Source: Sulfurospirillum deleyianum DSM 6946
GTDB taxonomy: Bacteria; Campylobacterota; Campylobacteria; Campylobacterales; Sulfurospirillaceae
DNA: 64,000 bases
Direction of reading: 5' to 3'
NCBI RefSeq assembly: GCF_000024885.1
Contig: NC_013512.1
Location: 1,736,001-1,800,000 of the forward strand
The notes beneath the pieces were generated by a model, which saw nothing but the letters and a program-made list of their open reading frames with translations, made no database searches and had not been told where the DNA came from. The first letter of the stretch is position 1; each line of letters begins with the position of its first letter. Both the position numbers and the translations under genes were made by a program. Shown piece after piece: positions 16,562 to 26,158 of the stretch.

Positions 16562-17748
16562 TAAAAAGGTCTCATCGGAGGATGTGAGGATTTAGAGCCT
16601 TGCGCCCCATTGGCTTTAAGCTCTTCCGAAATAATCATATCACCCTCTTTGAGTGTGTCACTCTCTATTTCACTCATACGATTATCTGTAATTCCCACAC
16701 GTACTTTAACAGGTTTTGGCACCCCATTTTCCAACACATACACGATACCAAAGCCACCCTCTTTTTTCTCATTTTTGACCTTCATCCCCATCGATGTTGC
16801 ATTGCCTTGCAACGATGTTGGACGATAACGAAGTGCGGCATTAGGAACCATCAAAACATTTTTTTTCTCAGCAATAATGACATTAACATACGCTGTCATG
16901 CCAGGAATTAAAATCTCATCTGGATTTTCAACTTTCACGACAACGTCATACGTCACAACGTTAGAAACCGTTGTAGCATTCAGTCTGACTTGACGTACTA
17001 CTCCTGAAAAAGAGAGATTTGGAAAAGCATCAACCGCAAAAGTTACAGCTTGACCTACCTTAATACGCCCAATATCCGCTTCCGCAAAATTAGAGTCTAT
17101 TTGCATCTGTCTTAAATCCTGTGCGATTTTAAAAAGAACAGGCGCTTGTAAACTCGCAGCAACCGTTTGCCCGACATCAATTTGTCTATCGACCACAACC
17201 CCTGAAACAGGAGAACGAATGATGGTATATCCTTGATTGGTTTTATCTTTTTGTGCCTGAGCTCGTGCCAAATCTAGCGCCGCTCGTGCCGCTTTGAGTG
17301 CTTGTACTGTCGTATCAAACTCTTGTTTGGAGATGTACTCTTTTGCTAAAAGTTCTCGAGAACGCTTTTCATTGGCAATCGCCAATTCCAAAGAGGCTTC
17401 AGCACTTTTGACATTCGCAGCACTTTGGGCAGCTTGTGCATCTAACAAGGCAGGATCAAGTTCTGCCAAAATCTGCCCTTTTTCAACCCTATCATTAAAA
17501 TCCACATAAAGCTTAATCACCTTACCAGAGACTTGTGTACCTACGGTTACGAGAACAAGAGGGTTCAGCGTACCATTGGCAGAGACACTTTGCGTCACAT
17601 CCCCTTTTTCCAATGTATAAAATTTATAGTTCGCCTCAAGAGGAGGTTTTGTATACGCTTTCCATGCCTTATATCCACCGATGCCTAAACCAATAAGCAC
17701 TATAACAAGTGTTATTTTATTGAAAAGAATTTTTTGTAAAAATGTCAT
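16561..17748 (-). CDS. macA: MacA-like periplasmic adaptor (membrane fusion protein)
   Basis: 395 residues: an N-terminal membrane anchor (ITLVIVLIGLGIGGYKAW), barrel-sandwich halves (SANGTLNPLVLVTVGTQVSG and SPVSGVVVDRQIDVGQTVAA) separated by a helical hairpin rich in Ala/Glu/Lys (about 110-180), then a beta-barrel and membrane-proximal domain. It bridges the MacB-type pump and the outer-membrane TolC-type channel. The ATG overlaps the tolC-like gene's stop by 4 bases. Confidence 0.9.
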   Translation of the reverse strand: MTFLQKILFNKITLVIVLIGLGIGGYKAWKAYTKPPLEANYKFYTLEKGDVTQSVSANGTLNPLVLVTVGTQVSGKVIKLYVDFNDRVEKGQILAELDPALLDAQAAQSAANVKSAEASLELAIANEKRSRELLAKEYISKQEFDTTVQALKAARAALDLARAQAQKDKTNQGYTIIRSPVSGVVVDRQIDVGQTVAASLQAPVLFKIAQDLRQMQIDSNFAEADIGRIKVGQAVTFAVDAFPNLSFSGVVRQVRLNATTVSNVVTYDVVVKVENPDEILIPGMTAYVNVIIAEKKNVLMVPNAALRYRPTSLQGNATSMGMKVKNEKKEGGFGIVYVLENGVPKPVKVRVGITDNRMSEIESDTLKEGDMIISEELKANGAQGSKSSHPPMRPF

Positions 17749-19103
17749 GGTTGTCCTTTAATCACAGAAAAATCGAGAGAACCCATCGATTTTGCGAGGG
17801 TTGCTTTACTAATATACCACGTATACAACGCTTGAATATGTTGCTGTTTTGCACTTGCAAGCGCACTTTGTGCACTGAGAAGATCCAAAATAGTTCCCAC
17901 TCCAGCCTTATAACGTCCCAAAGCTAAATCATACGAGGCCTGTGCACTGGCTACCAAATCGGCACTCGTTCGTGTCGCTTGCGTCTGACTGACTAACGTT
18001 TGGTAGGTTTTGTACACTTCCAAATTGGCATCTTGAGAGAGCCTCTCATACTCAGCCTCAGAGATTTTCAGCTGTTGCTGTGCTGCTTGCACTTTATATT
18101 TAGTATTAAATCCTGTAAAGATAGGGATACTCACATAAAGCCCAATACTCGAATTACGTTGCGTGGTATTGTAAACCGTCTCCGTGGAGCCTTTCGTCGC
18201 ACTGAGTGAAAAACTGGGTAAATGCTCCGCTTTAGCAGCTTTAAGACTCGCTTCACTTGCTTTGATTTTGGCACTCGCTGCCATCAAATCAGGGCGAAGT
18301 CGTTGTGCTTCTTCCATCAATGCCCGTATGTTTTTTTCAAACGAGCCATCAGGAAGAGATAGCTTAGGAACACGAAGACGCAAAGAAGTATCAGGCAATA
18401 AACCTAAAATAGCAGCCAATTCACCTTGTGCTGTTTTAAGATTGCCTTGCGCTTGAATGCGATTGAGCATCGCTTGAGAATACGCCGTTTGAGCTTGAAG
18501 CGTATCTGCGGGCGTTACAACACCCACACCATAACGTGTTTTAGCAGCATTAAGACTTTCAAAAGCAGAACGCTCTGCCTCATACGCCGCATCTAAACTT
18601 GCTTGAGAACCAAAAAGGTTATAGTAGGCTTCAAGCGCTAAGAGAAAAACCGTTTGAAGAGTATCGTTTTCTGAGTACAATGCGGCATCCAACAACGCAC
18701 GTGTATTGTCATACGAAGCATCTCGTTTACCAAAATCATAGAGCAAGTAAGAGAGCGTAACGCTGATATTTTCACTATTTCCTGTCATCGTTTCACTGTT
18801 CGTACCCCTCGATGCTGAACCTGAAGCGCTCAAGGTTGGCAAATACGCTGCACGACTCATTCCCACCTGAGCAGCATGATATAAAGAGGTTTCCCATGCG
18901 ATTTTGGTTTGAGGATTGTGACAAAGTGCCATGTTGATCACATCACTTAACGTCAATTCCTTCTCTAAATCAACGTTATGACAGGCATTTTGCTTCATCT
19001 CATTGGGTGAAACGAGTGCATGTGTATTAAGCGGATCAAACTCTGCTGCAAACACCAAAGGTGTGAGCATCAAGAGCGTAAAACTTACAGATTTTAAGTG
19101 CAT
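17745..19103 (-). CDS. tolC: TolC-family outer-membrane efflux protein
   Basis: 452 residues: signal peptide (SVSFTLLMLTPLVFAAEF), then two OEP repeats with the usual duplicated helices (LALEAYYNLFGSQASLDAA and ADTLQAQTAYSQAMLNRIQAQ; ALGRYKAGVGTILDLLSAQSAL). First gene of the tolC-macA-macB operon. It gives the outer-membrane exit duct of the tripartite pump. A Cys pair (about residues 41 and 59) near the mature N-terminus could form a disulfide. Confidence 0.9.
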   Translation of the reverse strand: MHLKSVSFTLLMLTPLVFAAEFDPLNTHALVSPNEMKQNACHNVDLEKELTLSDVINMALCHNPQTKIAWETSLYHAAQVGMSRAAYLPTLSASGSASRGTNSETMTGNSENISVTLSYLLYDFGKRDASYDNTRALLDAALYSENDTLQTVFLLALEAYYNLFGSQASLDAAYEAERSAFESLNAAKTRYGVGVVTPADTLQAQTAYSQAMLNRIQAQGNLKTAQGELAAILGLLPDTSLRLRVPKLSLPDGSFEKNIRALMEEAQRLRPDLMAASAKIKASEASLKAAKAEHLPSFSLSATKGSTETVYNTTQRNSSIGLYVSIPIFTGFNTKYKVQAAQQQLKISEAEYERLSQDANLEVYKTYQTLVSQTQATRTSADLVASAQASYDLALGRYKAGVGTILDLLSAQSALASAKQQHIQALYTWYISKATLAKSMGSLDFSVIKGQP

Positions 19104-19223
19104 TAATTTCTATCCTATGTCGTTTATGCCATCTATCTTAGCATGAAATTGTTAACATTTGTAATACGTTTGTAAAACTTTAGGAGTATACTTTTCTATC
19201 TTGTTTCGTATAAGGAGTTATAG

Positions 19224-20015
19224 ATGCATTCAACGCTATCCCTTATTTCCATTGCTTTACCACACCCTTTTGCCAAACATGAGATTGAAAATATCTTAGA
19301 ATGTGTACTCAAAAAAGGGATTGAAAAGACGTTTTACACCCAAGTCCACGAACGTTATCTTGTCTATACTCCGTTTAATGTCATTAGTTTTATAAATTGG
19401 GAGCGTTTAGAAATTGTCAAAGCGCTTGAAAAACTAGGAATTAAAGAGGCGGACACGTTTGAAAACCATCTTTTATACCAAGATTATCCCATTGTTATTG
19501 ACGCTTCTTTGGAGTTTACATGTAAAGTGAGCAATGAGCAAATTCTCCTCAAAGAAGCCCTCCCTCTCTATCTCATTATCATTGCGTTGGTCGTGTCTCA
19601 AAGTGTGGGACTTGAAAAGTATGAACAAGATTTGGATGTTTACTTTGGGAAAAGTCAAGAACTGCTTGATGTCACCAAAAGCTATACCTTTTTTAAACGT
19701 TCCCGTTTGATTGAATTCGCACGCAATCTTATTTTTATTCAACATGGCATGGTCAATGATCTTTTTTTACTCGATAAACCCAATATTTTGTGGGATAACG
19801 AAGAAGCAGAAAAGCTCTACAATATGCTCTCTTCAACCTTAGAGCTTAAAGATCGCTTTGAAATTATAGAGCATAAACTTACCCATCTTAAAGAAAATAT
19901 CACCCTAGCGCTTGATCTGTTTAACCATAAACACAGCGAAGTGCTAGAGTGGATTATTATTCTTTTAATTATGTTTGAAATTGTGATGGGGTTGATAGAA
20001 TTTTTTGGGCATTAA
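19224..20015 (+). CDS. RMD1/DUF155 family protein
   Basis: 263 residues. The central-to-C-terminal half matches the RMD1 (DUF155) family: RSRLIEFARNLIFIQHGMVN, FLLDKPNILWDNEEAEKLY, and a final membrane helix (EWIIILLIMFEIVMGLIEF). Eukaryotic relatives sit in mitochondrial membranes; the bacterial role is unknown. AAGGAGTTATAG precedes the ATG. TTACATGTAA at 19516 encodes Phe-Thr-Cys-Lys. It overlaps the convergent DUF2798 gene by 4 bases. Confidence 0.82.
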   Translation: MHSTLSLISIALPHPFAKHEIENILECVLKKGIEKTFYTQVHERYLVYTPFNVISFINWERLEIVKALEKLGIKEADTFENHLLYQDYPIVIDASLEFTCKVSNEQILLKEALPLYLIIIALVVSQSVGLEKYEQDLDVYFGKSQELLDVTKSYTFFKRSRLIEFARNLIFIQHGMVNDLFLLDKPNILWDNEEAEKLYNMLSSTLELKDRFEIIEHKLTHLKENITLALDLFNHKHSEVLEWIIILLIMFEIVMGLIEFFGH

Positions 20016-20239
20016 TGGGGTCTAACCAATTTGTGGACTAATTTACGCACAAAAGGTACAACCACTAAAATCGTAGGAAACGCTATAAAATAAGTTCGCC
20101 AAAATGCTCTAAACCAGAGGGTAAAAAAATCATCCACCCAACCTACGTTAATAAATGTAACCACACACGACATTAAGGTTGTCATAAAAAGGGACATTAA
20201 AAACGCAAAAGCTAAAAACTCATATTTTTTGGGAATCAC
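20012..20239 (-). CDS. DUF2798-like small membrane protein
   Basis: 75 residues with two hydrophobic helices (FLAFAFLMSLFMTTLMSCVVTF and AFWRTYFIAFPTILVVVPFV) and the VGW..DFF..W motif of DUF2798 proteins. Function unknown. The stop overlaps the convergent RMD1-like gene by 4 bases. The GAAGGATAGTGTGTG leader gives a fair ribosome site. Confidence 0.7.
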   Translation of the reverse strand: MIPKKYEFLAFAFLMSLFMTTLMSCVVTFINVGWVDDFFTLWFRAFWRTYFIAFPTILVVVPFVRKLVHKLVRPH

Positions 20240-20343
20240 ACACTATCCTTCTTTTAAAATAAGCGACATTGTAATGTGGTTGTCTTAACAAAAATTTAAT
20301 AAACGTCTTTCATAGCCATTAGAAAGATGAAGCGTTTGCAACG

Positions 20344-21174
20344 TTATTTTTCAAGATGCTCTAAAATACGGACTTCTCTTTGTATAAATGAGATGGCAAT
20401 ATGATTGAGATGCAAAGCATCATAAATGGCTAAATTGATTTCATATTGGGTTTTAAAATAGCTTCGTGTCGGTACCCAGTAGCGAAGTCCAAGTTCTATG
20501 GCACTATCACCAAATTTAGAAATACCCACAATAGGAATATGCTCTTGAGTGACGCTAGGATGGTTTATGAATACATTTTGGATAATCTCTATGGCTTTAT
20601 GAGGCTCCTTTTCATACGAAACACCCAAACGTGACTCAACCACCCTGTATTCAAACGAATTTACCAAAATGTCACCAATCATCTGCTTATTAGGAATGGT
20701 AATAAGCTCTTCATCTTCATTACGAAGCATCGTATAGGAGAGTTTTATCTCTTCAACCACGCCATACACACCTGAAACCAACAGCGTATCGCCTACTTTA
20801 AATGGACGTGAGATAATGAGTAAAATACCCGCCGCATAGTTAGAAACACTGCCTTGAAGCGCCAAACCAGCGGTGAGAGAAACCGCACCAATCGCGGCGA
20901 CAAAAGGAGCAATGGAAATACCCACTTTTCCCAGTGCCACGACACTCATTGCCGCTAAAATAAGTATTTTTGCAACATTGGCGATAAATTTAGCAAGGGT
21001 CGTATCAAACTGATGACGCTCAAAAAGACGTAATAAAAGGAGATAGACATATTTGGAGGCGAACCAGCCTAAAAGCACAATAATAAAAGCACCCACTAGC
21101 TGAAAACTGTACGTGGTTAAAAACTCTATCACAACCGCATAAAAACGCTGGAGACTTTGCAACTCTTTTTCCAT
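20344..21174 (-). CDS. Small-conductance mechanosensitive channel (MscS family)
   Basis: About 276 residues: three N-terminal helices, a pore helix rich in Gly/Ala (GAVSLTAGLALQGSVSNYAAG), then the beta domain (RPFKVGDTLLVSGVYGVVEEI) and a C-terminal alpha/beta domain. It releases solutes on hypo-osmotic shock. ATG 21174 is chosen because AAAGG sits 7 bases upstream; an in-frame TTG at 21180 is less likely. It stands alone. Confidence 0.9.
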   Translation of the reverse strand: MEKELQSLQRFYAVVIEFLTTYSFQLVGAFIIVLLGWFASKYVYLLLLRLFERHQFDTTLAKFIANVAKILILAAMSVVALGKVGISIAPFVAAIGAVSLTAGLALQGSVSNYAAGILLIISRPFKVGDTLLVSGVYGVVEEIKLSYTMLRNEDEELITIPNKQMIGDILVNSFEYRVVESRLGVSYEKEPHKAIEIIQNVFINHPSVTQEHIPIVGISKFGDSAIELGLRYWVPTRSYFKTQYEINLAIYDALHLNHIAISFIQREVRILEHLEK

Positions 21175-21266
21175 TGTCAAACCTTTCGTAAAGATAAAGA
21201 TTAAGAAACATTAAAATTAGCACAACTTTGCTTAATAATTCTACGATAGATGACGATAAAAAAGAG

Positions 21267-21272
21267 TATAAT
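21267..21272 (+). promoter_or_regulatory. -10 element upstream of the REC-PAS gene
   Basis: TATAAT 34 bases before the ATG at 21306. No clear -35 box. Confidence 0.45.
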
Positions 21273-21305
21273 CTTTCGTGATTTTTTGGCAAGGAAAGAT
21301 AAGAT

Positions 21306-22739
21306 ATGGAAAGTAAACATGAGGCTTTGAAAGAGACGATAAAACCTTTATCTTCACTTAGCGTTTTGGTCATCAGTGAAGACGCTTCTGCACTGCTTCC
21401 CTTACTTCACTCTCTTTTTTCGCATGTTTACACCACCCATTCACACACACAAAGCCTTCACTTTTTTGATGAAAAACATAGTGATCTTGTTCTCTTAGAA
21501 ACCTCCATGAAGGCATATAATTGGCTCTCGTTAGTGCATCAACTACGTTTAAAACAGCATGATGTTTCGCTCGTACTACTCACACATCTCCAAGAAGAAC
21601 TCAATCACGATGCGCTTATTAGCGCAAATGCGATGTGTTACCTTCTCAAACCTTTAGAAGAAGAAACGCTTCGCTTTAGCCTACGGAACTTAATTCATAA
21701 AATAGAACTCAAAAAAGAGACACATTTTTATCATGAACTTAAAGAAAAGCGTAAAATTCAAGGCATTGCGTTATATACGATTCAACGGGTTATTGAAGAG
21801 ATACCTTCTCCTATTTTTGCCTACAATGCACAGGAGAAAATTCTCTTTTTTAACAAAGATTTAGCCAAACTTTTTCACAACAAAAAATTAGACATCCCAG
21901 AGATGGCGCATGTATGGAATATAGAGGATTTATTTGAAACGATGCCCAAAGAGATGCATTTTGCACAAATTAAAGAGGGAAAATCGTTAGACTTAAAATA
22001 CATCTATAAAGATTATGCGATTCAAAAAATCTTTATCCCTACCAAATTTACCGTTGCGCTTGAGAGTGAGGAAGAGCCTTTTAGTGTCATTGTGCTCACC
22101 GATATCGCCCCTTTGTTACTTCAAATTCAACACATGACCTATCAGCAACAAAAGATGGATAACTACAAAGAAATCATCGAAGAACTCTTAGCACAAAAGC
22201 TTTTTAAAGAGAATAATAAAGCCTTTATGCACACACAAAAAACACTCAAAATCCAAGAGAAAACCTCTTTACATGTAAAGCCTCTAAGCGCCCTAGCGTA
22301 TAAAAAACATCAAGACGCAGCTTTGTTTGGAACACTCACCCCTTTAATGACGTTAGAAAATGCGCTCCATCAAACCATCAGCGCCTTTTTAGAAAACCCA
22401 TCGCTTATGACACTCATCTTCCTTCCTCGCTTACTAGAACACTATGCTCTCCTTTTAAAAAATCTCAGTGAATTTCAAAACCTTAGCAATGCGCTTTACT
22501 CGCTGAGTGACTTTATGGAAGGGCTAGAAGAGGAGGATATTCGCACATATGCGCACGAAGCCTGTGCGAGTCTTGAAAAACTGCTTCAGTACCTTACCCA
22601 ATGGCGTATTGCTATTTTTTACACAGAGGAAACAGAAGATATTCATGCGTTTGATCGGGTTATTTTAAGTACCGTTTTAGAGTTTCAAATTACCTTATCC
22701 CATTCAAAAAAAGCCAACGAAATGCAACCAAAAGGATGA
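21306..22739 (+). CDS. Orphan REC-PAS protein without a recognisable output domain
   Basis: 477 residues. Residues about 17-130 look like a response-regulator receiver (LSVLVISEDA; LVLLETSM; MCYLLKPLE) in which the phosphoacceptor Asp is replaced by Glu. A PAS-like domain follows (IPSPIFAYNAQEKILFFNKD, about 175-260). The remaining about 200 residues are mostly helical, with no kinase, GGDEF, EAL or DNA-binding motif that I can recognise. It has no adjacent sensor kinase. A Glu at the acceptor position may mimic constitutive phosphorylation. Contains TTACATGTAA at 22269 (Leu-His-Val). Confidence 0.65.
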   Translation: MESKHEALKETIKPLSSLSVLVISEDASALLPLLHSLFSHVYTTHSHTQSLHFFDEKHSDLVLLETSMKAYNWLSLVHQLRLKQHDVSLVLLTHLQEELNHDALISANAMCYLLKPLEEETLRFSLRNLIHKIELKKETHFYHELKEKRKIQGIALYTIQRVIEEIPSPIFAYNAQEKILFFNKDLAKLFHNKKLDIPEMAHVWNIEDLFETMPKEMHFAQIKEGKSLDLKYIYKDYAIQKIFIPTKFTVALESEEEPFSVIVLTDIAPLLLQIQHMTYQQQKMDNYKEIIEELLAQKLFKENNKAFMHTQKTLKIQEKTSLHVKPLSALAYKKHQDAALFGTLTPLMTLENALHQTISAFLENPSLMTLIFLPRLLEHYALLLKNLSEFQNLSNALYSLSDFMEGLEEEDIRTYAHEACASLEKLLQYLTQWRIAIFYTEETEDIHAFDRVILSTVLEFQITLSHSKKANEMQPKG

Positions 22740-22873
22740 AATATCTCATGTTGAGCGAGAAAGAATTAAGGATAAAATTACTCTTAATTTTGAATATTAG
22801 CTCGTAATTGTCTTGTTTTATTAATTAAAATAAATTATCATTTGCATAAATTTTAATAATAGAAGGAAATCGA

Positions 22874-23263
22874 ATGAAAAAAACAACCTTTATGGATAAA
22901 TACCCCGTTTTTAGTCTTACCATCGACAAAAGCGAATGCAAATACGAAACTATGCAAGAAGTAGTAGAGGATTTGAAAGCGAAAATTGATGCGCATCCTA
23001 TCGCAAAATTTATTGCTCTTTTTGACCATTATGCGCACACTAAAAATATTAACGGAGAAATTGCTCCTGAGATTTTAGATGCAAAAAATATCGTTTTCTG
23101 TTTTGGCGCTGCCATTCCTAACTCTAAAATTTTAGCAGTTCGTCCTCGTTCTATTGGTTTATGTGAAACAAAAGATCAGTTTATTGTTGACTTTTTAGAA
23201 GCCCCTAAAGAAGAGCTTCATGTGCTTATGGAAACATGGGCTAAATCACTTGCAAAAGCCTGA
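22874..23263 (+). CDS. Conserved hypothetical protein (DUF6858-like)
   Basis: 129 residues, soluble, no signal peptide. It starts KKTTFMDKYPVFSLTIDKSE and contains HPIAKFIALFDHYAHT and NIVFCFGAAIPNSKILAVRPRS-like stretches. It has an AGAAGGAAATCG ribosome site and precedes the DUF4492-cydAB operon by 14 bases, so it is probably co-transcribed with the bd oxidase genes. The DUF name is from memory and uncertain. Confidence 0.7.
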   Translation: MKKTTFMDKYPVFSLTIDKSECKYETMQEVVEDLKAKIDAHPIAKFIALFDHYAHTKNINGEIAPEILDAKNIVFCFGAAIPNSKILAVRPRSIGLCETKDQFIVDFLEAPKEELHVLMETWAKSLAKA

Positions 23264-23277
23264 TTCAAGGAGTAAAA

Positions 23278-23493
23278 ATGCAATTTTTCCGCACCTTCTT
23301 TAGCCTCTACAAAGAGGGTTTTGCCAACCTTAGACTGGGAAAGACGTTGTGGAAAATTGTTCTTTTAAAACTGCTGATTATGCTGGTCGTGTTTAAGTTT
23401 TTCTTCTTTAACACGACCCTTCACTCCCACTTTTTAGACGACTCAGCTCGTAGTAATTATGTATTAGACAATCTCATAAAGGAGACACCATGA
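23278..23493 (+). CDS. DUF4492 small membrane protein upstream of cydA
   Basis: 71 residues with one hydrophobic helix (IVLLKLLIMLVVFKFFFF, about 27-44) preceded by the amphipathic FFSLYKEGFANLRLGKTLW. This is the DUF4492 family, found next to cydAB in Campylobacterota and Bacteroidetes. Its stop overlaps the cydA ATG (ATGA), so it is probably an accessory or assembly factor of the oxidase. Confidence 0.82.
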   Translation: MQFFRTFFSLYKEGFANLRLGKTLWKIVLLKLLIMLVVFKFFFFNTTLHSHFLDDSARSNYVLDNLIKETP

Positions 23494-25019
23494 ACGAACT
23501 CTCTTCGGTCGATTGGAGCAGAGCCCAGTTTGCGCTCACTGCCATCTACCATTTTCTCTTTGTTCCCCTCACATTGGGGCTTAGCTTTATCATCGCCATA
23601 ATGGAAACACTCTATGTAAAAACAGGCGATGTACGTTGGAAAAAAATCACCCAATTTTGGATGAGCCTTTTTGCGATCAATTTTGCAATTGGTGTCGCAA
23701 CAGGGCTTATTATGGAGTTTGAATTTGGAACCAACTGGGCGAATTATTCGTGGTTTGTTGGTGATATTTTTGGTGCACCTCTTGCCATTGAAGGTCTTTT
23801 AGCCTTTTTTATGGAATCCACCTTCTTTGCCGTGATGTTCTTTGGTTGGAACAAGGTGACGCCTAAATTCCATCTGCTTTCCACATGGTTGGTTGCCATT
23901 GGTTCAAACCTCTCCGCTTTTTGGATTTTGGTCGCCAATGGTTGGATGCAATACCCCATCGGGATGTATTTTAACCCCTCCACCGCCCGTAATGAAATGT
24001 CAAACTTTTTCGATGTCATACTCTCCCCTGTTGCCATTTCAAAATTTCTACACACCGTCTCAAGCGGGTATGTCATCGGCGCACTTTTTGTCATTGGTAT
24101 CTCTTCGTGGTTTTTACTCAAACAAAAAGAGGTACTTTTAGCCAAACGCAGTATCGTCGTAGGCGCTACTTTTGGTCTTTTAACCTCGCTTTTCCTCACC
24201 CTAAGCGGTGATGAGAGTGCCTATCAGGTGGCACAACACCAACCTGTCAAACTCGCTGCCATGGAAGGGCTCTATAAAGGTGAATCCAGAGCGGGTATTA
24301 TTGCTTTTGGTATTTTAAATCCCAACAAGCAACTAGGCGATAAAGAGCCTGAACTCTTAGGCGATATCGAACTTCCCTACATGCTCTCCTTATTAGGTCA
24401 CCGTGATGTCGATGCCTTTGTACCAGGCTTAGAGGATTTGGTCTATGGCAATCCTGCCCATAACATTACGCCCGCTAGTGAACGTATCGCCAATGGCAAA
24501 ATAGCCCTTCAAGCCTTAAGTGACTTTAGGGAAGCAAAAAAGATGGGCGATGCAGGAAAAATGAAAGAGAATGAAGCCATTTTACAAACCTATATGAAAG
24601 ATTTTGGTTATGGTTATTTTGAGAAACCTGAGCAAATCGTACCACCCATTGCGCTCTCTTTTTACAGTTTTCACATCATGGTCTCTTTGGGCATGTGGTT
24701 TATCGCACTCTTTGCGCTCACCCTCTTTTTTACGCTTAAACGAGATATTGTACGTTATCCGCTTTTATTGAACTCTGCGTTGTGGAGCATTCCTTTAGGC
24801 TACATCGCTGCTGAGGCAGGGTGGATTGTGGCAGAAGTAGGCAGACAACCGTGGGCGATTCAAGACTTGATGCCAACGCACATCGCAGCAACGCATTTAG
24901 GCGGAGGCAATATCGCCCTCTCCTTTACCCTTTTTGCCATTTTATTTACGGTGCTCTTAATTGCGGAGATCAAAATTATGCTGAGGCAAATTGCCAAAGG
25001 CTTTGAGGGAGGTCACTGA
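23490..25019 (+). CDS. cydA: Cytochrome bd-type ubiquinol oxidase subunit I
   Basis: 509 residues with nine expected membrane helices. The N-terminal RAQFALTAIYHFLFVPLTLG carries the haem-ligand His. The GRQPW signature (AEVGRQPWAIQ) lies near residue 447, and the quinol-binding Q-loop (about 250-330) includes YKGESRAG. Reduces oxygen with quinol electrons. C. jejuni's equivalent (CioA) is cyanide-insensitive and non-canonical in its haems, which cannot be told from sequence alone. AAGGAGACACC precedes the ATG. Confidence 0.93.
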   Translation: MNELSSVDWSRAQFALTAIYHFLFVPLTLGLSFIIAIMETLYVKTGDVRWKKITQFWMSLFAINFAIGVATGLIMEFEFGTNWANYSWFVGDIFGAPLAIEGLLAFFMESTFFAVMFFGWNKVTPKFHLLSTWLVAIGSNLSAFWILVANGWMQYPIGMYFNPSTARNEMSNFFDVILSPVAISKFLHTVSSGYVIGALFVIGISSWFLLKQKEVLLAKRSIVVGATFGLLTSLFLTLSGDESAYQVAQHQPVKLAAMEGLYKGESRAGIIAFGILNPNKQLGDKEPELLGDIELPYMLSLLGHRDVDAFVPGLEDLVYGNPAHNITPASERIANGKIALQALSDFREAKKMGDAGKMKENEAILQTYMKDFGYGYFEKPEQIVPPIALSFYSFHIMVSLGMWFIALFALTLFFTLKRDIVRYPLLLNSALWSIPLGYIAAEAGWIVAEVGRQPWAIQDLMPTHIAATHLGGGNIALSFTLFAILFTVLLIAEIKIMLRQIAKGFEGGH

Positions 25020-26149
25020 TGTTTGAATTACTCTCTTTTTTACAACTTCAACAGTTGTGGTGGATGATTGTCAGTCTGCTTGCGGGGCTTTTTGTCTTTT
25101 TGATGTTCATTCAAGGCGGACAAAGTCTGCTCTTTAGTTTGCCTGAAAATGAAGTAGAAAAAAGTATGCTGATTAACTCTTTAGGACGAAAGTGGGAACT
25201 GGGTTTTACCACGCTTGTTCTTTTTGGTGGAGCGCTCTTTGCCGCATTTCCTCTTTTTTATGCGACCAGTTTTGGTGGAGCGTATTGGGTGTGGCTTGCT
25301 ATTTTGTTTTGTTTTATTATTCAAGCGGTAAGCTACGAATACCGCAAAAAAGAGAACAACTTTTTGGGGCAAAAAACCTATGAAATGTTCTTGTACATTA
25401 ACGGCTCATTGGGTGTCATTTTACTCGGTGTGGCGCTAAGTACCCTTTTTAGTGGAGCTTCGTTTCATTTAGATGAAAATTTCTTTGTGCAATGGGATAG
25501 CAACCTTCGAGGTCTTGAAGCGCTTTTTGTCCCCCAAAATTACCTTTTAGCCTTTGCACTTTTCTTTTTAGCACGTCTTAGTGCAGGGCTTTATTTTCTT
25601 AGCAACATCAACCATGCCTCTTTACATGTAAGAATTCAAAAAATGCTTTTGAAAAATACCCTGCTCTTTTTGCCTTTCTTTCTAGGGTTTTTGGCATGGA
25701 TTTTTCTCAAAGAGGGGTTTACCTACGATGCTTCGGGAGTGGTGAGTATTGAAGCGTACAAATACCTTAAAAACCTTCTTGCCTTACCTGTGGTCGCTGT
25801 GATGATTCTTTTAGGGGTGGTCTTGGTGTTGGTAGCGCTTTATCTAGGCATTTTTAAAGCCAGTGTTCATGGTATCAAAGTGATGGGAAGTGGCATTGTT
25901 CTTGTGGTCATGGGTATTTTCTTGCTTTTAGGGTTTAATCAAACAGCGTTTTACCCTTCCATCAGTGCACTGCAAAGCTCACTCACCATTGAAAACTCAA
26001 GCGGAAGTCACTATACATTAACCACCATGAGTTATGTAGCACTTATTATCCCTTTCGTACTCGCCTACATCAGCTATGCGTGGTATGCAATGGATAAAAA
26101 AGATATTGATGAAGCAGAGATAAAAGATGCTTCAGAACATCACTATTAG
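25019..26149 (+). CDS. cydB: Cytochrome bd-type ubiquinol oxidase subunit II
   Basis: 376 residues, about eight to nine membrane helices, beginning LQLQQLWWMIVSLLAGLFVFLMFIQGG, the usual CydB opening with the F.QGGQ motif. The ATG overlaps the cydA stop. TTACATGTAA at 25622 encodes Leu-His-Val. It forms the structural partner of CydA. Confidence 0.92.
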   Translation: MFELLSFLQLQQLWWMIVSLLAGLFVFLMFIQGGQSLLFSLPENEVEKSMLINSLGRKWELGFTTLVLFGGALFAAFPLFYATSFGGAYWVWLAILFCFIIQAVSYEYRKKENNFLGQKTYEMFLYINGSLGVILLGVALSTLFSGASFHLDENFFVQWDSNLRGLEALFVPQNYLLAFALFFLARLSAGLYFLSNINHASLHVRIQKMLLKNTLLFLPFFLGFLAWIFLKEGFTYDASGVVSIEAYKYLKNLLALPVVAVMILLGVVLVLVALYLGIFKASVHGIKVMGSGIVLVVMGIFLLLGFNQTAFYPSISALQSSLTIENSSGSHYTLTTMSYVALIIPFVLAYISYAWYAMDKKDIDEAEIKDASEHHY

Positions 26150-26158
26150 GGGATTTTT

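Noticed and set aside
22820-22860. Fur box upstream of 22874
   Set aside because: AT-rich stretch with partial similarity (AATTATCATTTGCATAA), not better than expected in such a region.
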